Source: Bacillota bacterium (GTDB lineage Bacteria; Bacillota; UBA4882; UBA8346). Taken from it: 64,000 nucleotides of DNA. This document shows positions 27,117 to 35,406 of the stretch, one piece after another. Position 1 is the first letter of the stretch. Each line of letters starts with the position of its first letter. The stretch spans positions 1-64,000 of the forward strand of contig JAEWZY010000043.1 in NCBI GenBank assembly GCA_023394955.1, read 5' to 3'. The translations under genes were made by a program, and so were the position numbers. A model generated the notes under the pieces. That model had not been told where the DNA came from. It made no database searches and saw nothing but the letters and a program-made list of their open reading frames with translations.

Positions 27117-27534
27117 AGACTTAAATGAAGTATTGGCCATCGAAGCGCTGGCATTTTCCACTCCCTGGTCCCGTAATTCTTTTTTGTATGAACTATTAGA
27201 AAATGAGCGGGCTTTTTACTTAACGGCTAAAAATGAATACGGCCGCATCATGGGTTATGTAGGGATGTGGGTCGTTTTTGACGAAGGACATATCACCAAC
27301 TTAGCTACCCATCCCCAATACCGGCGGCAAGGTGTAGCCCGTAGGTTAATGGATCAGTTAATTGCGGCTTCAAAGGAAAGGGGAGTCCGGTATTTAACCC
27401 TTGAAGTCAGGCGTACGAACAGCGAAGCCCAAGAACTATATCAAAAGATGGGTTTTGTCCATATGGGAGTGCGGCGGAAGTATTATCTTGATAATAACGA
27501 GGATGCTTTGATAATGTGGAAAGGGCCGATTTAA
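27085..27534 (+). CDS. rimI: Ribosomal-protein-alanine N-acetyltransferase RimI
   Basis: A 149-residue GNAT acetyltransferase. The acetyl-CoA loop is NLATHPQYRRQGVARRLMDQ, and the RimI-typical LEVRRTNSEAQELYQKMGF follows. GGAGGA at 27071 supports ATG 27085. The tsaE-tsaB-rimI order is conserved in many Firmicutes. Substrate assignment (ribosomal protein S18) follows the family. Confidence 0.92.
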   Translation: MRIEVVPMKLEDLNEVLAIEALAFSTPWSRNSFLYELLENERAFYLTAKNEYGRIMGYVGMWVVFDEGHITNLATHPQYRRQGVARRLMDQLIAASKERGVRYLTLEVRRTNSEAQELYQKMGFVHMGVRRKYYLDNNEDALIMWKGPI

Positions 27535-27663
27535 ACCAATCCAGGCCGATAAGGATGGTCATATTTTGAAATGAAACTAATATTTTTTAAAAAGAGGTAG
27601 GAATTATGGTGGAGCATGTGCAATTAATCATATATATTTGTCATTAAGGGTTAAAGGAGTGAC

Positions 27664-28317
27664 ATGATGACTGCTGCGGAAGGGAATATGGACAAAGTAG
27701 AACAGTATCTATTGAAAATGGGTGATTTGGCCCAAGAGATTATGAAGATGGCTATCGAAGCTTTGCGGGACCATAACGTGGATTTGGCTAGAATCGTAAT
27801 TGAAAAGGATGACCAAATCGATAACCTGGAGATCGTCATCCAGGAAGAGGTCGAACGGCTCGCCGCAAAAGGGGCCAAGGTCGGATTCGATGTCCGAAGG
27901 GAATTAGCAGCGATCAAAATCGCCAGAGATCTTGAACGAATCGGTGATTATGCCACCAACATCGCTGAAGTTGTTTTGGAATTGAAGAATGAGCAATATA
28001 TGAAACCGTTGGTTCGTATTCCTCAATTGGCTAGTTTGGCCATGAATATGGCAGCCACGGTTTTAAAAGCTTTTATAGATAAAAACCCGGATTTAGCGGA
28101 AGCCGTATGCCGTAAAGACGAGGAAGCCGATAATCTTCATGCTGAAATATGCGATGAACTTATCCGAATCATCGGAAAAGAGGCCGATCCCCGTCGGGCA
28201 TATCAAGCCTCGCGTTTTTTAGTGATTGCCGAATGGCTGGAGCGGACCGCGGATCACACTACCAATATTGGAGAAGAAACCATTTATATCACTACCGGGA
28301 AAAGAGTTAAGTATTAG
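27664..28317 (+). CDS. phoU: Phosphate transport regulator PhoU
   Basis: 217 residues forming two PhoU three-helix repeats, with the metal-binding ARDLERIGDYATNIAE and its second-half counterpart AEWLERTADHTTNIGEE. In the family PhoU restrains the Pst transporter and PhoR kinase. No pst or pho genes lie in the window, so this is a detached copy. Upstream (27571-27650) only two tiny reading frames are seen and neither is supported. Confidence 0.95.
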   Translation: MMTAAEGNMDKVEQYLLKMGDLAQEIMKMAIEALRDHNVDLARIVIEKDDQIDNLEIVIQEEVERLAAKGAKVGFDVRRELAAIKIARDLERIGDYATNIAEVVLELKNEQYMKPLVRIPQLASLAMNMAATVLKAFIDKNPDLAEAVCRKDEEADNLHAEICDELIRIIGKEADPRRAYQASRFLVIAEWLERTADHTTNIGEETIYITTGKRVKY

Positions 28318-28344
28318 CAATAATTTAACCTTGACTGAACGACT

Positions 28345-28370
28345 TAAAAGACGCGAAAGCGTCTTTTATT
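28345..28370 (+). terminator. Terminator of phoU
   Basis: TAAAAGACGC, GAAA tetraloop, GCGTCTTTTA, then TT. Confidence 0.85.
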
Positions 28371-28491
28371 AATTTTAGGTAACCTTATCAGACATTGGTA
28401 AGAGGAATTTGGAAAAACAAAAGTCAAGCCAAACATAATTTTAAATTTTGTAACATAAAAATTAAAGAATTAGAATCGGGGAGGAAGTATA

Positions 28492-29217
28492 GTGAAGTTA
28501 CGTCTTTTAATGATGATATCCTTTTTGGTATTGTTCATTATATTTATTGGGGTAGAGTTGGTTCACAGTGGTGAAAGGGTTACTTGTGAAGATGGCGAAG
28601 ATTTTTTGATAAATGATGAAGGGGTGATTGAATCAGCCATCCCATTGGTACAAAACGAAAAAATGGTAGTTGATACCAGGAGTTGCCGTTTGACATATTA
28701 CCGTGATGGCCGTGAGGTTAAGTCTTATCCGGTGGCGATTGGGACCCGTAAAACACCTTCACCGATCGGTGAATGGAAGATTATTCATAAAGGTGGAAGC
28801 TGGGGTGGGGGTTTTGGAGCTAGGTGGATGGGGATTAACGTCCCTTGGGGGATTTATGGGATCCACGGCACTGATAAGCCCGGATCGATTGGTTACGGTT
28901 CCAGTCATGGATGTATCCGAATGTTCAATCATCATGTCGTCGAACTTTATAAAGTGGTAAAGGTGGGTACTCCGGTTTATATTTTGGGAAATCCGCCGGT
29001 GGCGCCTTTACGCCGGGAGTTTCAGCTTAAGTCCACCGGTAAAGATGTCTTACTTTTACAGTTTGCATTAAGAAAGGCGGGTTTCGATCCTGGAATGGCC
29101 GATGCCCGGTATGGGGCCGGAACCGAATTGGCAGTCAGCCGGCTTCAAGTTTTTTACGGTTTAGCGGTTACCGGTAAGGCGACTACAAATGAACAATATT
29201 TATTAGGGTTGCGTTAA
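28492..29217 (+). CDS. L,D-transpeptidase (YkuD) with peptidoglycan-binding domain
   Basis: 241 residues: an N-terminal signal or anchor (LMMISFLVLFIIFIGVELV), a YkuD catalytic domain and a C-terminal peptidoglycan-binding repeat (VLLLQFALRKAGFDPGMADA). The catalytic signature GYGSSHGCIRM holds the nucleophile Cys and preceding His, with GIHGTDKPG upstream. It likely forms L,D cross-links or attaches proteins to the wall. GTG start after GGGGAGG. A binding-protein gene follows 17 nt later. Confidence 0.92.
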   Translation: MKLRLLMMISFLVLFIIFIGVELVHSGERVTCEDGEDFLINDEGVIESAIPLVQNEKMVVDTRSCRLTYYRDGREVKSYPVAIGTRKTPSPIGEWKIIHKGGSWGGGFGARWMGINVPWGIYGIHGTDKPGSIGYGSSHGCIRMFNHHVVELYKVVKVGTPVYILGNPPVAPLRREFQLKSTGKDVLLLQFALRKAGFDPGMADARYGAGTELAVSRLQVFYGLAVTGKATTNEQYLLGLR

Positions 29218-29234
29218 TTTAGAGGTGATGTTAG

Positions 29235-30533
29235 ATGATTGTTATCAGGAGAAAGACCCTTAGTGTAATCCTAGTAATCTTCTTTTTTTTGATAGGCTTT
29301 TTAAGCGCCGGTTATTTGAGGCGGCCCCAGATTCGTTTAGGAAAACATTCGATACTCATTAATTACCGATCGAAAATTGATCCTAAAAAAACCTATCATT
29401 TAAAGTTATGGGATTATCAATGGCCGGGAGTTAACGGTGAAAGTTGGTATCCACCATTTATTGCGGATGTAATTAAAGATTTTGAAAAAGAAAATCCGAA
29501 TATAGAAGTTGAAGTTCATTTGTGGGATTTCCAGGACGGACCGGAGGAATTTGCCAAAGCTCTGGCCACTGGGAATGCGCCTGATGTTTATTGTTCGGCT
29601 TATGATACTCCGGAGTTTAACTATCGATGGCAGATACCGGCAGGTGTTTTTTTGAAACCCCGAGAGTTAGATGTTTATTATCCTAAATTAAAAAACCTGT
29701 TTACTCTGGAAAAACACCAACTGACTTTACCGCGTTGGTCGACTCCTGGGATTTGGATCGGGAACCGTTTTTTAATGGAAAAAGAGGGGTTGTCCGTTGA
29801 AAAAATTCAAAAACAAGGTTGGAGTTGGGAAGATTTATCCAAAATAGAGCAAAAGACCGAACCGGTTTGTATTGGTAATTACGGTATCAAAGGAATTTTA
29901 CCTCAGTTACTCTTGGTTTGCAGTAATTCGACAGAGGATAAGGGCAGGCGGGTTTTGGATATTATTAACTTAATTAGCGGCCCTTTGCCGCAGAAAATGG
30001 ATTATGAAGGCAATATGTTGCAACTCTTTTTGTCGGGGAAAACGTTGTTTATCGGTGGAGTCAGGCCTATTGTTTATGATTTCGTTAAAGAGAAAGCAAT
30101 TGAAAGGAGAATCCCTTGGGAGCCAGTGATTTTGCCGGTTCCATCCGAAACGCCGGGCAAGATCATCCTACCGGTTGAAAGTGGAGTAATCGGTGTTTAC
30201 CGGCACAAAAAGACTAATGGGGATGATCAAATTGCGGCAGCGACGCGTTTGGCCTATTATATAAGTGTTTATCCCCAAACCGCCCCTTGGGAGCGGCTGA
30301 AGGTCATTCCGGCTGCGTCGGTTGCTGCTGAAAGATGGTCAGCCAACCTCGGCAAGGGGTATTGCGGCCAATTAACCGATTGGCTTAGCCGGGGGGATCC
30401 GGTTGAAATCAAAACCGGCCAAAACTATCGAGGAGAGACTTACCCGGGCTTGAAAAATTATTTAAACGGGAAGATCAGTCGACAAGAAATGGAAACCATT
30501 ATTAAGAAAAGCTATTTTAGAAGTGAAGAATAA
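29235..30533 (+). CDS. Extracellular solute-binding protein, family 1 type
   Basis: 432 residues. An N-terminal hydrophobic helix (LSVILVIFFFLIGFLSAGYL) without a lipobox Cys suggests a membrane anchor. The rest resembles sugar-type binding proteins: VIKDFEKENPNIEVEVHLWD, KALATGNAPDVYC and a late PASVAAERW segment. No permease or ATPase genes accompany it, so it may not serve transport. It is 17 nt behind the L,D-transpeptidase, suggesting an envelope role; that link is inference. Confidence 0.8.
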   Translation: MIVIRRKTLSVILVIFFFLIGFLSAGYLRRPQIRLGKHSILINYRSKIDPKKTYHLKLWDYQWPGVNGESWYPPFIADVIKDFEKENPNIEVEVHLWDFQDGPEEFAKALATGNAPDVYCSAYDTPEFNYRWQIPAGVFLKPRELDVYYPKLKNLFTLEKHQLTLPRWSTPGIWIGNRFLMEKEGLSVEKIQKQGWSWEDLSKIEQKTEPVCIGNYGIKGILPQLLLVCSNSTEDKGRRVLDIINLISGPLPQKMDYEGNMLQLFLSGKTLFIGGVRPIVYDFVKEKAIERRIPWEPVILPVPSETPGKIILPVESGVIGVYRHKKTNGDDQIAAATRLAYYISVYPQTAPWERLKVIPAASVAAERWSANLGKGYCGQLTDWLSRGDPVEIKTGQNYRGETYPGLKNYLNGKISRQEMETIIKKSYFRSEE

Positions 30534-30566
30534 TCAATTATAAACTAAAAATCTTTTAAAATGAAG

Positions 30567-30590
30567 ACCAGGATAACCCTGGTTTTTATT
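30567..30590 (+). terminator. Terminator after the solute-binding gene
   Basis: ACCAGG (30567-30572) and CCTGGT (30578-30583) with a T-run. Confidence 0.75.
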
Positions 30591-30613
30591 ATATCATACA
30601 TACAATATTATAA

Positions 30614-30654
30614 TTGACAAATATTAAACTAGTGTTATATTATATAAGTATAAT
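30614..30654 (+). promoter_or_regulatory. Promoter of padR with possible overlapping operator
   Basis: TTGACA at 30614-30619 is followed by TATATT at 30636-30641. An AT-rich imperfect dyad, GTTATATTATA against TATAATAAC, spans the -10 region and could be an autoregulatory PadR operator. Confidence 0.5.
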
Positions 30655-30684
30655 AACAGTTAATATAAGGAAGGAAAGGAAGAG

Positions 30685-31230
30685 ATGAACGTAACTGAAA
30701 TTTTTCTCCTGAGCTTAATCAGTCAGAGCCCGCGTTATGGTTATGAAATATCACAGTTTTTGGAAGAGACCAATGCCAATCTCTGGATCAACGTAAGTAT
30801 GCCATATGTCTACCGGCTTCTCAAAAATTTTGAGGAAAGGGGTTGGGTCAAAGCCCGAATGGTGGAATCGGATAACCGTCCTAATAAAAAAGTCTTTGAA
30901 ATTACTTCTGCCGGTAAAAAGACTTTAAAAGAGGAATTGACGGAGGAAAGGTTTAAAATTCAGAATGTCTACTTCAACATTGACGTTGCTCTGGCGGTTT
31001 ACGCCATTACTAATAAAAGTTTTAATCTAAAGGCTTTGATCGCAAATCAAATAAAGCAAATCGAAGCGGAATTGGAACAGTTCCATTTAGATAATGCGAA
31101 AGACAAAACATTATCGGAAGACGCGGTATTTGCAATGCTCATCATTCAACACCGGATTGGATTTTTCCAATCCGAACTGGAATGGTTGAAAAAAGTCCAA
31201 AGCGTTCTTGAAAAAAGAGCTAAGGGATAA
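30685..31230 (+). CDS. PadR family transcriptional regulator
   Basis: A 181-residue winged-helix regulator. The PadR pattern is clear: NVTEIFLLSLISQSPRYGYE followed by ISQFLEE, MPYVYRLLKNFEERGWVKAR and KVFEITSAGKKTLKEEL, then a C-terminal dimerisation helix region (vir-like, IQHRIGFFQSELEWLKKVQ). AAGGAAAGGAAGAG precedes the ATG. Typical PadR targets are efflux genes next door; none is adjacent here, so the target is unknown. Confidence 0.9.
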   Translation: MNVTEIFLLSLISQSPRYGYEISQFLEETNANLWINVSMPYVYRLLKNFEERGWVKARMVESDNRPNKKVFEITSAGKKTLKEELTEERFKIQNVYFNIDVALAVYAITNKSFNLKALIANQIKQIEAELEQFHLDNAKDKTLSEDAVFAMLIIQHRIGFFQSELEWLKKVQSVLEKRAKG

Positions 31231-31393
31231 TTCCGAAATATTTTCAAATTGGAGGAAACGAAAGGCTATTGTCGAATATTAAAAATAATAATATTTTTTC
31301 GCCTTATTTCAAGTTACAGTTTATGAACTATATTTAACAAAGTTAAAGCTATAGAGCTGATTATGAGATCTGATTTAATACGGAGGGGTTATT

Positions 31394-32326
31394 GTGGAAG
31401 GAGCACGGGTGTTAATTGTCGATTCCGAGACTAGGATTGTCGAATTGGCGGTAATCAAGCTTTCCAATGCCGGCTATTGGATAATTACCGCTTATGACGG
31501 CGAAGAAGCTCTAGAGAAGATCGCCAATAATCCTCCCGAGTTGCTGGTGATAAATTATAAATTACCGAAGATCGATGGTTATCAGGTTTGTTCTGAGATG
31601 AGAAAGACTCTCAAATTGCAGAACACACCGATCATTCTCATGGTCGATGCGCAGTTCGATGAAGAAGAGTTTAAGAAAATCGGGATCAGAGTCAATGATA
31701 TTATCGTTAAACCCTTTACTCCCAAGGCCTTGCTGGGAAGAGTCAACGCTCAAATCATCAGGTCAAAGGTCTTAAAAGAAATTAATCCGCTGACCGAATT
31801 GCCTGGCCAAAACCAGCTCCAAGAAGAGATCACTTATCGGATTAAAGATGGGAAGTTGTTCAACCTTCTTTTTTGCGATATTAAGGGGTTTGCTACCTTT
31901 AATCGGGCATATGGTTTTGAACAAGGCAATCAAATCATTCGTTTTTTAGCGAAGCTAATTCAAGAAGAAACAGAAAAAATGGGGGGTTCCCTCCCGGACA
32001 TTTATCATCTGGGCGGAGATGATTTTGTTATTCTATTAGGCCCCGGACCCACTCAAGAAATCAGTCAAAACTTAATTGACGGTTTTGACCGGGAAATTAT
32101 CTCTTTTTACAATGAAGAAGACCGTAAACGAGGGGGAATGGTCGTCACTAACCGGAGAGGGATCGTAGAGCAATGGCCGGTGATGACTCTGGCCATCGGC
32201 GTCGTCAGTAACGAAGAGAGGATAATCAATGATTGGCTTGAGGCGGAATTGATTGGCTTTGAAGTCCTTAAGTATGCCCAATCGATGCCCGGGAGCAATT
32301 ATTTTAAAGATCGGCGCCGCTCATAA
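31394..32326 (+). CDS. Receiver-like plus GGDEF-like protein, both degenerate
   Basis: 310 residues. The receiver fold (residues ~5-120) keeps Asp10 and Lys106 (IIVKPF), but the phosphoacceptor position is Asn54 (LLVINYKLP). The second half resembles a GGDEF domain (NPLTELPGQ, FCDIKGFATFNRAYGFEQGN) with GGDDF at 207-211 in place of GGDEF; no RxxD inhibitory site precedes it. It could be a phosphorylation-independent sensor, a weak cyclase or a nucleotide-binding scaffold. The GTG start follows GGAGGGG. A c-di-GMP riboswitch lies 7 kb downstream. Confidence 0.85.
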   Translation: MEGARVLIVDSETRIVELAVIKLSNAGYWIITAYDGEEALEKIANNPPELLVINYKLPKIDGYQVCSEMRKTLKLQNTPIILMVDAQFDEEEFKKIGIRVNDIIVKPFTPKALLGRVNAQIIRSKVLKEINPLTELPGQNQLQEEITYRIKDGKLFNLLFCDIKGFATFNRAYGFEQGNQIIRFLAKLIQEETEKMGGSLPDIYHLGGDDFVILLGPGPTQEISQNLIDGFDREIISFYNEEDRKRGGMVVTNRRGIVEQWPVMTLAIGVVSNEERIINDWLEAELIGFEVLKYAQSMPGSNYFKDRRRS

Positions 32327-32366
32327 GTAAGAATCGTCTGGCAATAATAAGCTCGGATGTGTAAAG

Positions 32367-33236
32367 ATGGCCTTTGGTAAAATACAATCACCCAAGACAA
32401 TTCGGGAAATTCTTAAGGAAAGAAACTTGGCCCCGCGTAAAAGCCTGGGGCAAAACTTTTTAACAGACAGTAACCTTCTTATGAAAATAGTTGAAGCGGG
32501 TTCGATCAAGCCCGGGGATTTGGTTTTAGAAATCGGTCCGGGGTTGGGAGCTTTAACTGAATTTTTGTTGGAACAGGCCGGAACAGTAGTGGCAGTCGAA
32601 TATGATCGCGGCTTTTTTTCTATTTTAAAAGAGCGTTTTAAAGATTACGGCCATCTCCGACTATTCAATAGGGACATCATGGAGGCCGATCTTTTTGAAT
32701 TAGTCCAAGGCCCCGAAGGAGGGCTTAAAGTAATCGCTAACCTGCCCTATTACATAACGACCCCGATCATCTTTAAATTAGTGGAATCCGGAATTAATTG
32801 GGAACGGATGGTGTTTTTGGTCCAAAAAGAAGTTGCCCAGCGGATCTCAGCCAAACCGGGAACGAAAGACTATGGGGCTTTAACAGTGATGTTGAATTTT
32901 TATGGGAAGGTTGAAAAAGTCGGAAACGTATCCCGAAGGGTTTTTTATCCGGAACCGGAGGTTGATTCGGCTATCGTCGGAATCACTCCTTATCATACTC
33001 CGGAAGTCAAGTCTATCTATCCCCGACTCTCTCAGGTAGTTCAAGCCGCATTCCAACAAAGGAGAAAAACCATTTTAAACGCTTTAGCCTCTGCCGATTT
33101 TTTTCAATCCAAGGATGAATTGGGATTATTTTTAAAAACTAAGGGGATTGATCCTAACCGTCGCGGGGAAACCCTATCGGTAACTGAGTTTTGGAGTTTA
33201 GCTGAAGGATTGGGTACAAAAGATGGATTTTGTTAG
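32367..33236 (+). CDS. rsmA: 16S rRNA dimethyladenosine transferase
   Basis: 289 residues. Methylates two adjacent adenosines near the 3' end of 16S rRNA (KsgA). Motifs: RKSLGQNFLTD, SAM site LEIGPGLGALTEFLL and the catalytic NLPYYITTPII. The C-terminal FQQRRKTILNAL is typical. Its stop overlaps the ykuK start by 14 nt. Confidence 0.97.
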   Translation: MAFGKIQSPKTIREILKERNLAPRKSLGQNFLTDSNLLMKIVEAGSIKPGDLVLEIGPGLGALTEFLLEQAGTVVAVEYDRGFFSILKERFKDYGHLRLFNRDIMEADLFELVQGPEGGLKVIANLPYYITTPIIFKLVESGINWERMVFLVQKEVAQRISAKPGTKDYGALTVMLNFYGKVEKVGNVSRRVFYPEPEVDSAIVGITPYHTPEVKSIYPRLSQVVQAAFQQRRKTILNALASADFFQSKDELGLFLKTKGIDPNRRGETLSVTEFWSLAEGLGTKDGFC

Positions 33237-33693
33237 CCCTACTAAAGGAAGATTAAGTTTTGACCAGGTTTTTGATGATGTTTTGGCATTTGTCAATGAC
33301 GACGTCAAATCGAATTATAAATTAATTGTAGGCACCGATTCCCAACTGCGGGAAGAGGTTTGTTATGTAACGGCGATTATTATTTTACGGGAAGGCAAGG
33401 GAGGACGTTTTTATTATCATAAAGAACGGGAGCAGACCAAGCTTAGCTTGAAGCAGAGAATATTTTATGAGACCGCTAAGAGTTTGAATGTGGCGGCCAA
33501 AATCGCTGAAAAATTTTCGGACGAAGGTTTACCCGAGATTAATATTGAGATTCACCTGGATGTAGGGGAACAAGGCAAAACCAAGGATATTATCAGGGAA
33601 GTTGTCGGCATGGTTAACGGTAGTGGGTTTGGGGCCCGTATCAAACCGGACTCCTATGGGGCTTCTAAAGTCGCTGACAAGTACACAAAATAA
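33223..33693 (+). CDS. YkuK/DUF458 family RNase H-like protein
   Basis: 156 residues of the DUF458 family found in spore-forming Firmicutes. LIVGTDSQLREEVCYVTAII with conserved GTDSQ and the late HLDVG...KDIIREVVGMVNG are family marks; an RNase H-like fold with acidic residues is predicted for the family, and the function is not established. Translationally coupled to rsmA. Confidence 0.88.
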   Translation: MDFVSPTKGRLSFDQVFDDVLAFVNDDVKSNYKLIVGTDSQLREEVCYVTAIIILREGKGGRFYYHKEREQTKLSLKQRIFYETAKSLNVAAKIAEKFSDEGLPEINIEIHLDVGEQGKTKDIIREVVGMVNGSGFGARIKPDSYGASKVADKYTK

Positions 33694-33714
33694 ATGGAAT
33701 TTTAGATAAAAGCA

Positions 33715-33743
33715 TTGACAAATACGATTGTTACGGTTATAAT
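33715..33743 (+). promoter_or_regulatory. Upstream promoter of veg
   Basis: TTGACA (33715-33720), exactly 17 nt, TATAAT (33738-33743): a perfect sigma-A consensus. Confidence 0.85.
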
Positions 33744-33750
33744 ATTTGGC

Positions 33751-33779
33751 TTGACATTTGTAGACAAGCATGTTATACT
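33751..33779 (+). promoter_or_regulatory. Downstream promoter of veg
   Basis: TTGACA (33751-33756), exactly 17 nt, TATACT (33774-33779). It lies 7 nt after the upstream promoter's -10 box, so the two are in tandem. Confidence 0.8.
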
Positions 33780-33810
33780 TGGATGCAAGTGTTGAAGGAA
33801 GGTGAAGCGA

Positions 33811-34086
33811 GTGGATGAGGTTGGGATTCTAGACCGGATTCGCGAAGATTTAGACGAATTTGTAGGGAAACCGATTCGCATAAAAGCCAATCGTGGTCGA
33901 AAAAGAATTTTTGAAGTTGAAGGCATCCTAGAACAGACTTATCCAAAGGTTTTCGTGGTTTGTTTTAAAGAAAGGCAAGTGGAGCGAAGGATATCATACA
34001 GCTATGCTGACCTTCTAACCCAATCGGTAGAACTTTCAGTTGGAGACAATAGAATTGGATTGTCAGACGGAGTCGTAGCCGGCTGA
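33811..34086 (+). CDS. veg: Veg family protein
   Basis: 91 residues. The Veg family pattern is ILDRIREDLDEFVGKPIRIK followed by ANRGRKR and LEQTYPKVFVV; Bacillus Veg is tied to biofilm gene control and spore outgrowth. GTG 33811 gives a family-like N-terminus and has AAGGAAGG upstream; GTG 33802 is the alternative. Driven by two strong promoters, as veg is in Bacillus. Confidence 0.93.
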   Translation: MDEVGILDRIREDLDEFVGKPIRIKANRGRKRIFEVEGILEQTYPKVFVVCFKERQVERRISYSYADLLTQSVELSVGDNRIGLSDGVVAG

Positions 34087-34090
34087 ACCA

Positions 34091-34120
34091 AAACCCGCCC
34101 ACTAAAGGCGGGTTTTTTTG
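34091..34120 (+). terminator. Terminator of veg
   Basis: AAACCCGCC and GGCGGGTTT around a short loop with TTTTTT. The stem may also serve the convergent splB gene. Confidence 0.9.
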
Positions 34121-34130
34121 GATGTGAATG

Positions 34131-35153
34131 TTAGGTAAAGTATTCAACTTGGGACGCAGGAAAAAAGCGCCCCAATAATTTTAGAATTGTTTCTTTTAAA
34201 TTTTGATATTCATTTTTTGGATAAACATATTTTACTAGTCCATATTTACCATATTTTTTACGACGTTTATTTTCATCCAAGTCCAAACCGGTATTGGGGA
34301 AACGCTCAAGAATCACTTTTTTGGCGCTCTTGGTAAAGCGGTGAGTGATCAGTTCAAAACTTAAATCCCTAGGAGGCGGTTGGAGGGTTTTGGCCAACCT
34401 TTTGAAAAGGTCGGTATAGTCTGATTCATAATTTTGGTAAACAAATAGTGGAGCGATAATAAAGCCCAGGGAGTATCCGGCCAGGGCCATTTGTTTAGCT
34501 GCTTCAATCCGTTCCGCCAAACCCGCGGTATTATGTTCGAATTTTTGGATTACCGGACTAGTGTTTAAACTAAAGCGAAATTTGGTGTGGCGATTGTGAT
34601 CTATTTTTAGCAATGGTTCGATTGAGGCAAATTTGGTTACTACCCGTAGCCGGGCTTGATCAAGCTTTCCGAAAAACTCAATGGTCTTACTTAAAGAACC
34701 GGTGATATGCTCAACTGCCAATGGGTCCGAAGTGCTTGCGGCTTCAAAAGTCGTGATTTGAGGTGAATTTTCAGCGCTGATTTCCTTAATCCGTTGAAAA
34801 ATATCCTCTAGATTCACATAGACGCGTACATAAGGTTTCCGTCCTAAATGGGTTTGGAGATAACAATATTGACACCCCCCGGGGCAACTGGAGCCCATTG
34901 AAAACTCAAAGTCAGCCGAAGGTTTGCAGGTATCAAGGCGAAGGTCCTTTTTAACACCGACAACTAAACTTTTTTTACCCTCAAGATAACTTTGTTGGGG
35001 AGTAGCCCCCGGGATCCCGGTCACCCGGTTATGGGAGCCGATGATTTGGACCGGGATTCCAGCTTCATTCATTTCGCGGTATATCTTTTGCCCCAATGGA
35101 TAATCGAGGGCGTTTGCTTCGAAAAAAGCTCTTTTTGGTTGGAATAGTTGCAT
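34131..35153 (-). CDS. splB: Spore photoproduct lyase
   Basis: 340 residues. A radical-SAM enzyme that reverses the thymine dimer formed in spore DNA. The cluster motif CPGGCQYCYLQTHLG (Cx3Cx2C) near residue 94 is diagnostic, with STSDP, FRFSLNTSPVIQKFEHNT and the C-terminal FELITHRFTKSAK. AAAGGCGG precedes the ATG. Its presence is the best evidence that the organism forms endospores. Confidence 0.95.
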   Translation of the reverse strand: MQLFQPKRAFFEANALDYPLGQKIYREMNEAGIPVQIIGSHNRVTGIPGATPQQSYLEGKKSLVVGVKKDLRLDTCKPSADFEFSMGSSCPGGCQYCYLQTHLGRKPYVRVYVNLEDIFQRIKEISAENSPQITTFEAASTSDPLAVEHITGSLSKTIEFFGKLDQARLRVVTKFASIEPLLKIDHNRHTKFRFSLNTSPVIQKFEHNTAGLAERIEAAKQMALAGYSLGFIIAPLFVYQNYESDYTDLFKRLAKTLQPPPRDLSFELITHRFTKSAKKVILERFPNTGLDLDENKRRKKYGKYGLVKYVYPKNEYQNLKETILKLLGRFFPASQVEYFT

Positions 35154-35174
35154 AAATCCGCCTTTCTACATTTA

Positions 35175-35203
35175 TTGCAGGACAATTTTGAGATTGGTAT
35201 AAT
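35175..35203 (+). promoter_or_regulatory. Possible promoter upstream of murB
   Basis: TTGCAG (35175-35180), a 17-nt spacer and TATAAT (35198-35203), about 200 nt before murB. Confidence 0.5.
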
Positions 35204-35406
35204 AGATAAATTGAAATAAATTTTGTTGATGCTTTTTTCCGCACCTAACCTAAGGCATGGATGGAGGAGGGAAACACAGAATGTTTATTTCTATTTCAGA
35301 TATAGATTAAAACTATAGTATCCTGATTGGAGGGGTTATATTCGAATGTTTTCGGGAAAGGAAGATAGAATAAAATAGTAAGTCACGGCATGGCGGAGGC
35401 GGGTCG

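Noticed and set aside
27571..27650. Two tiny leader peptides before phoU
   Set aside because: Reading frames of 9 and 13 codons have ribosome-site-like sequences but no stem, terminator or codon bias to support regulation.
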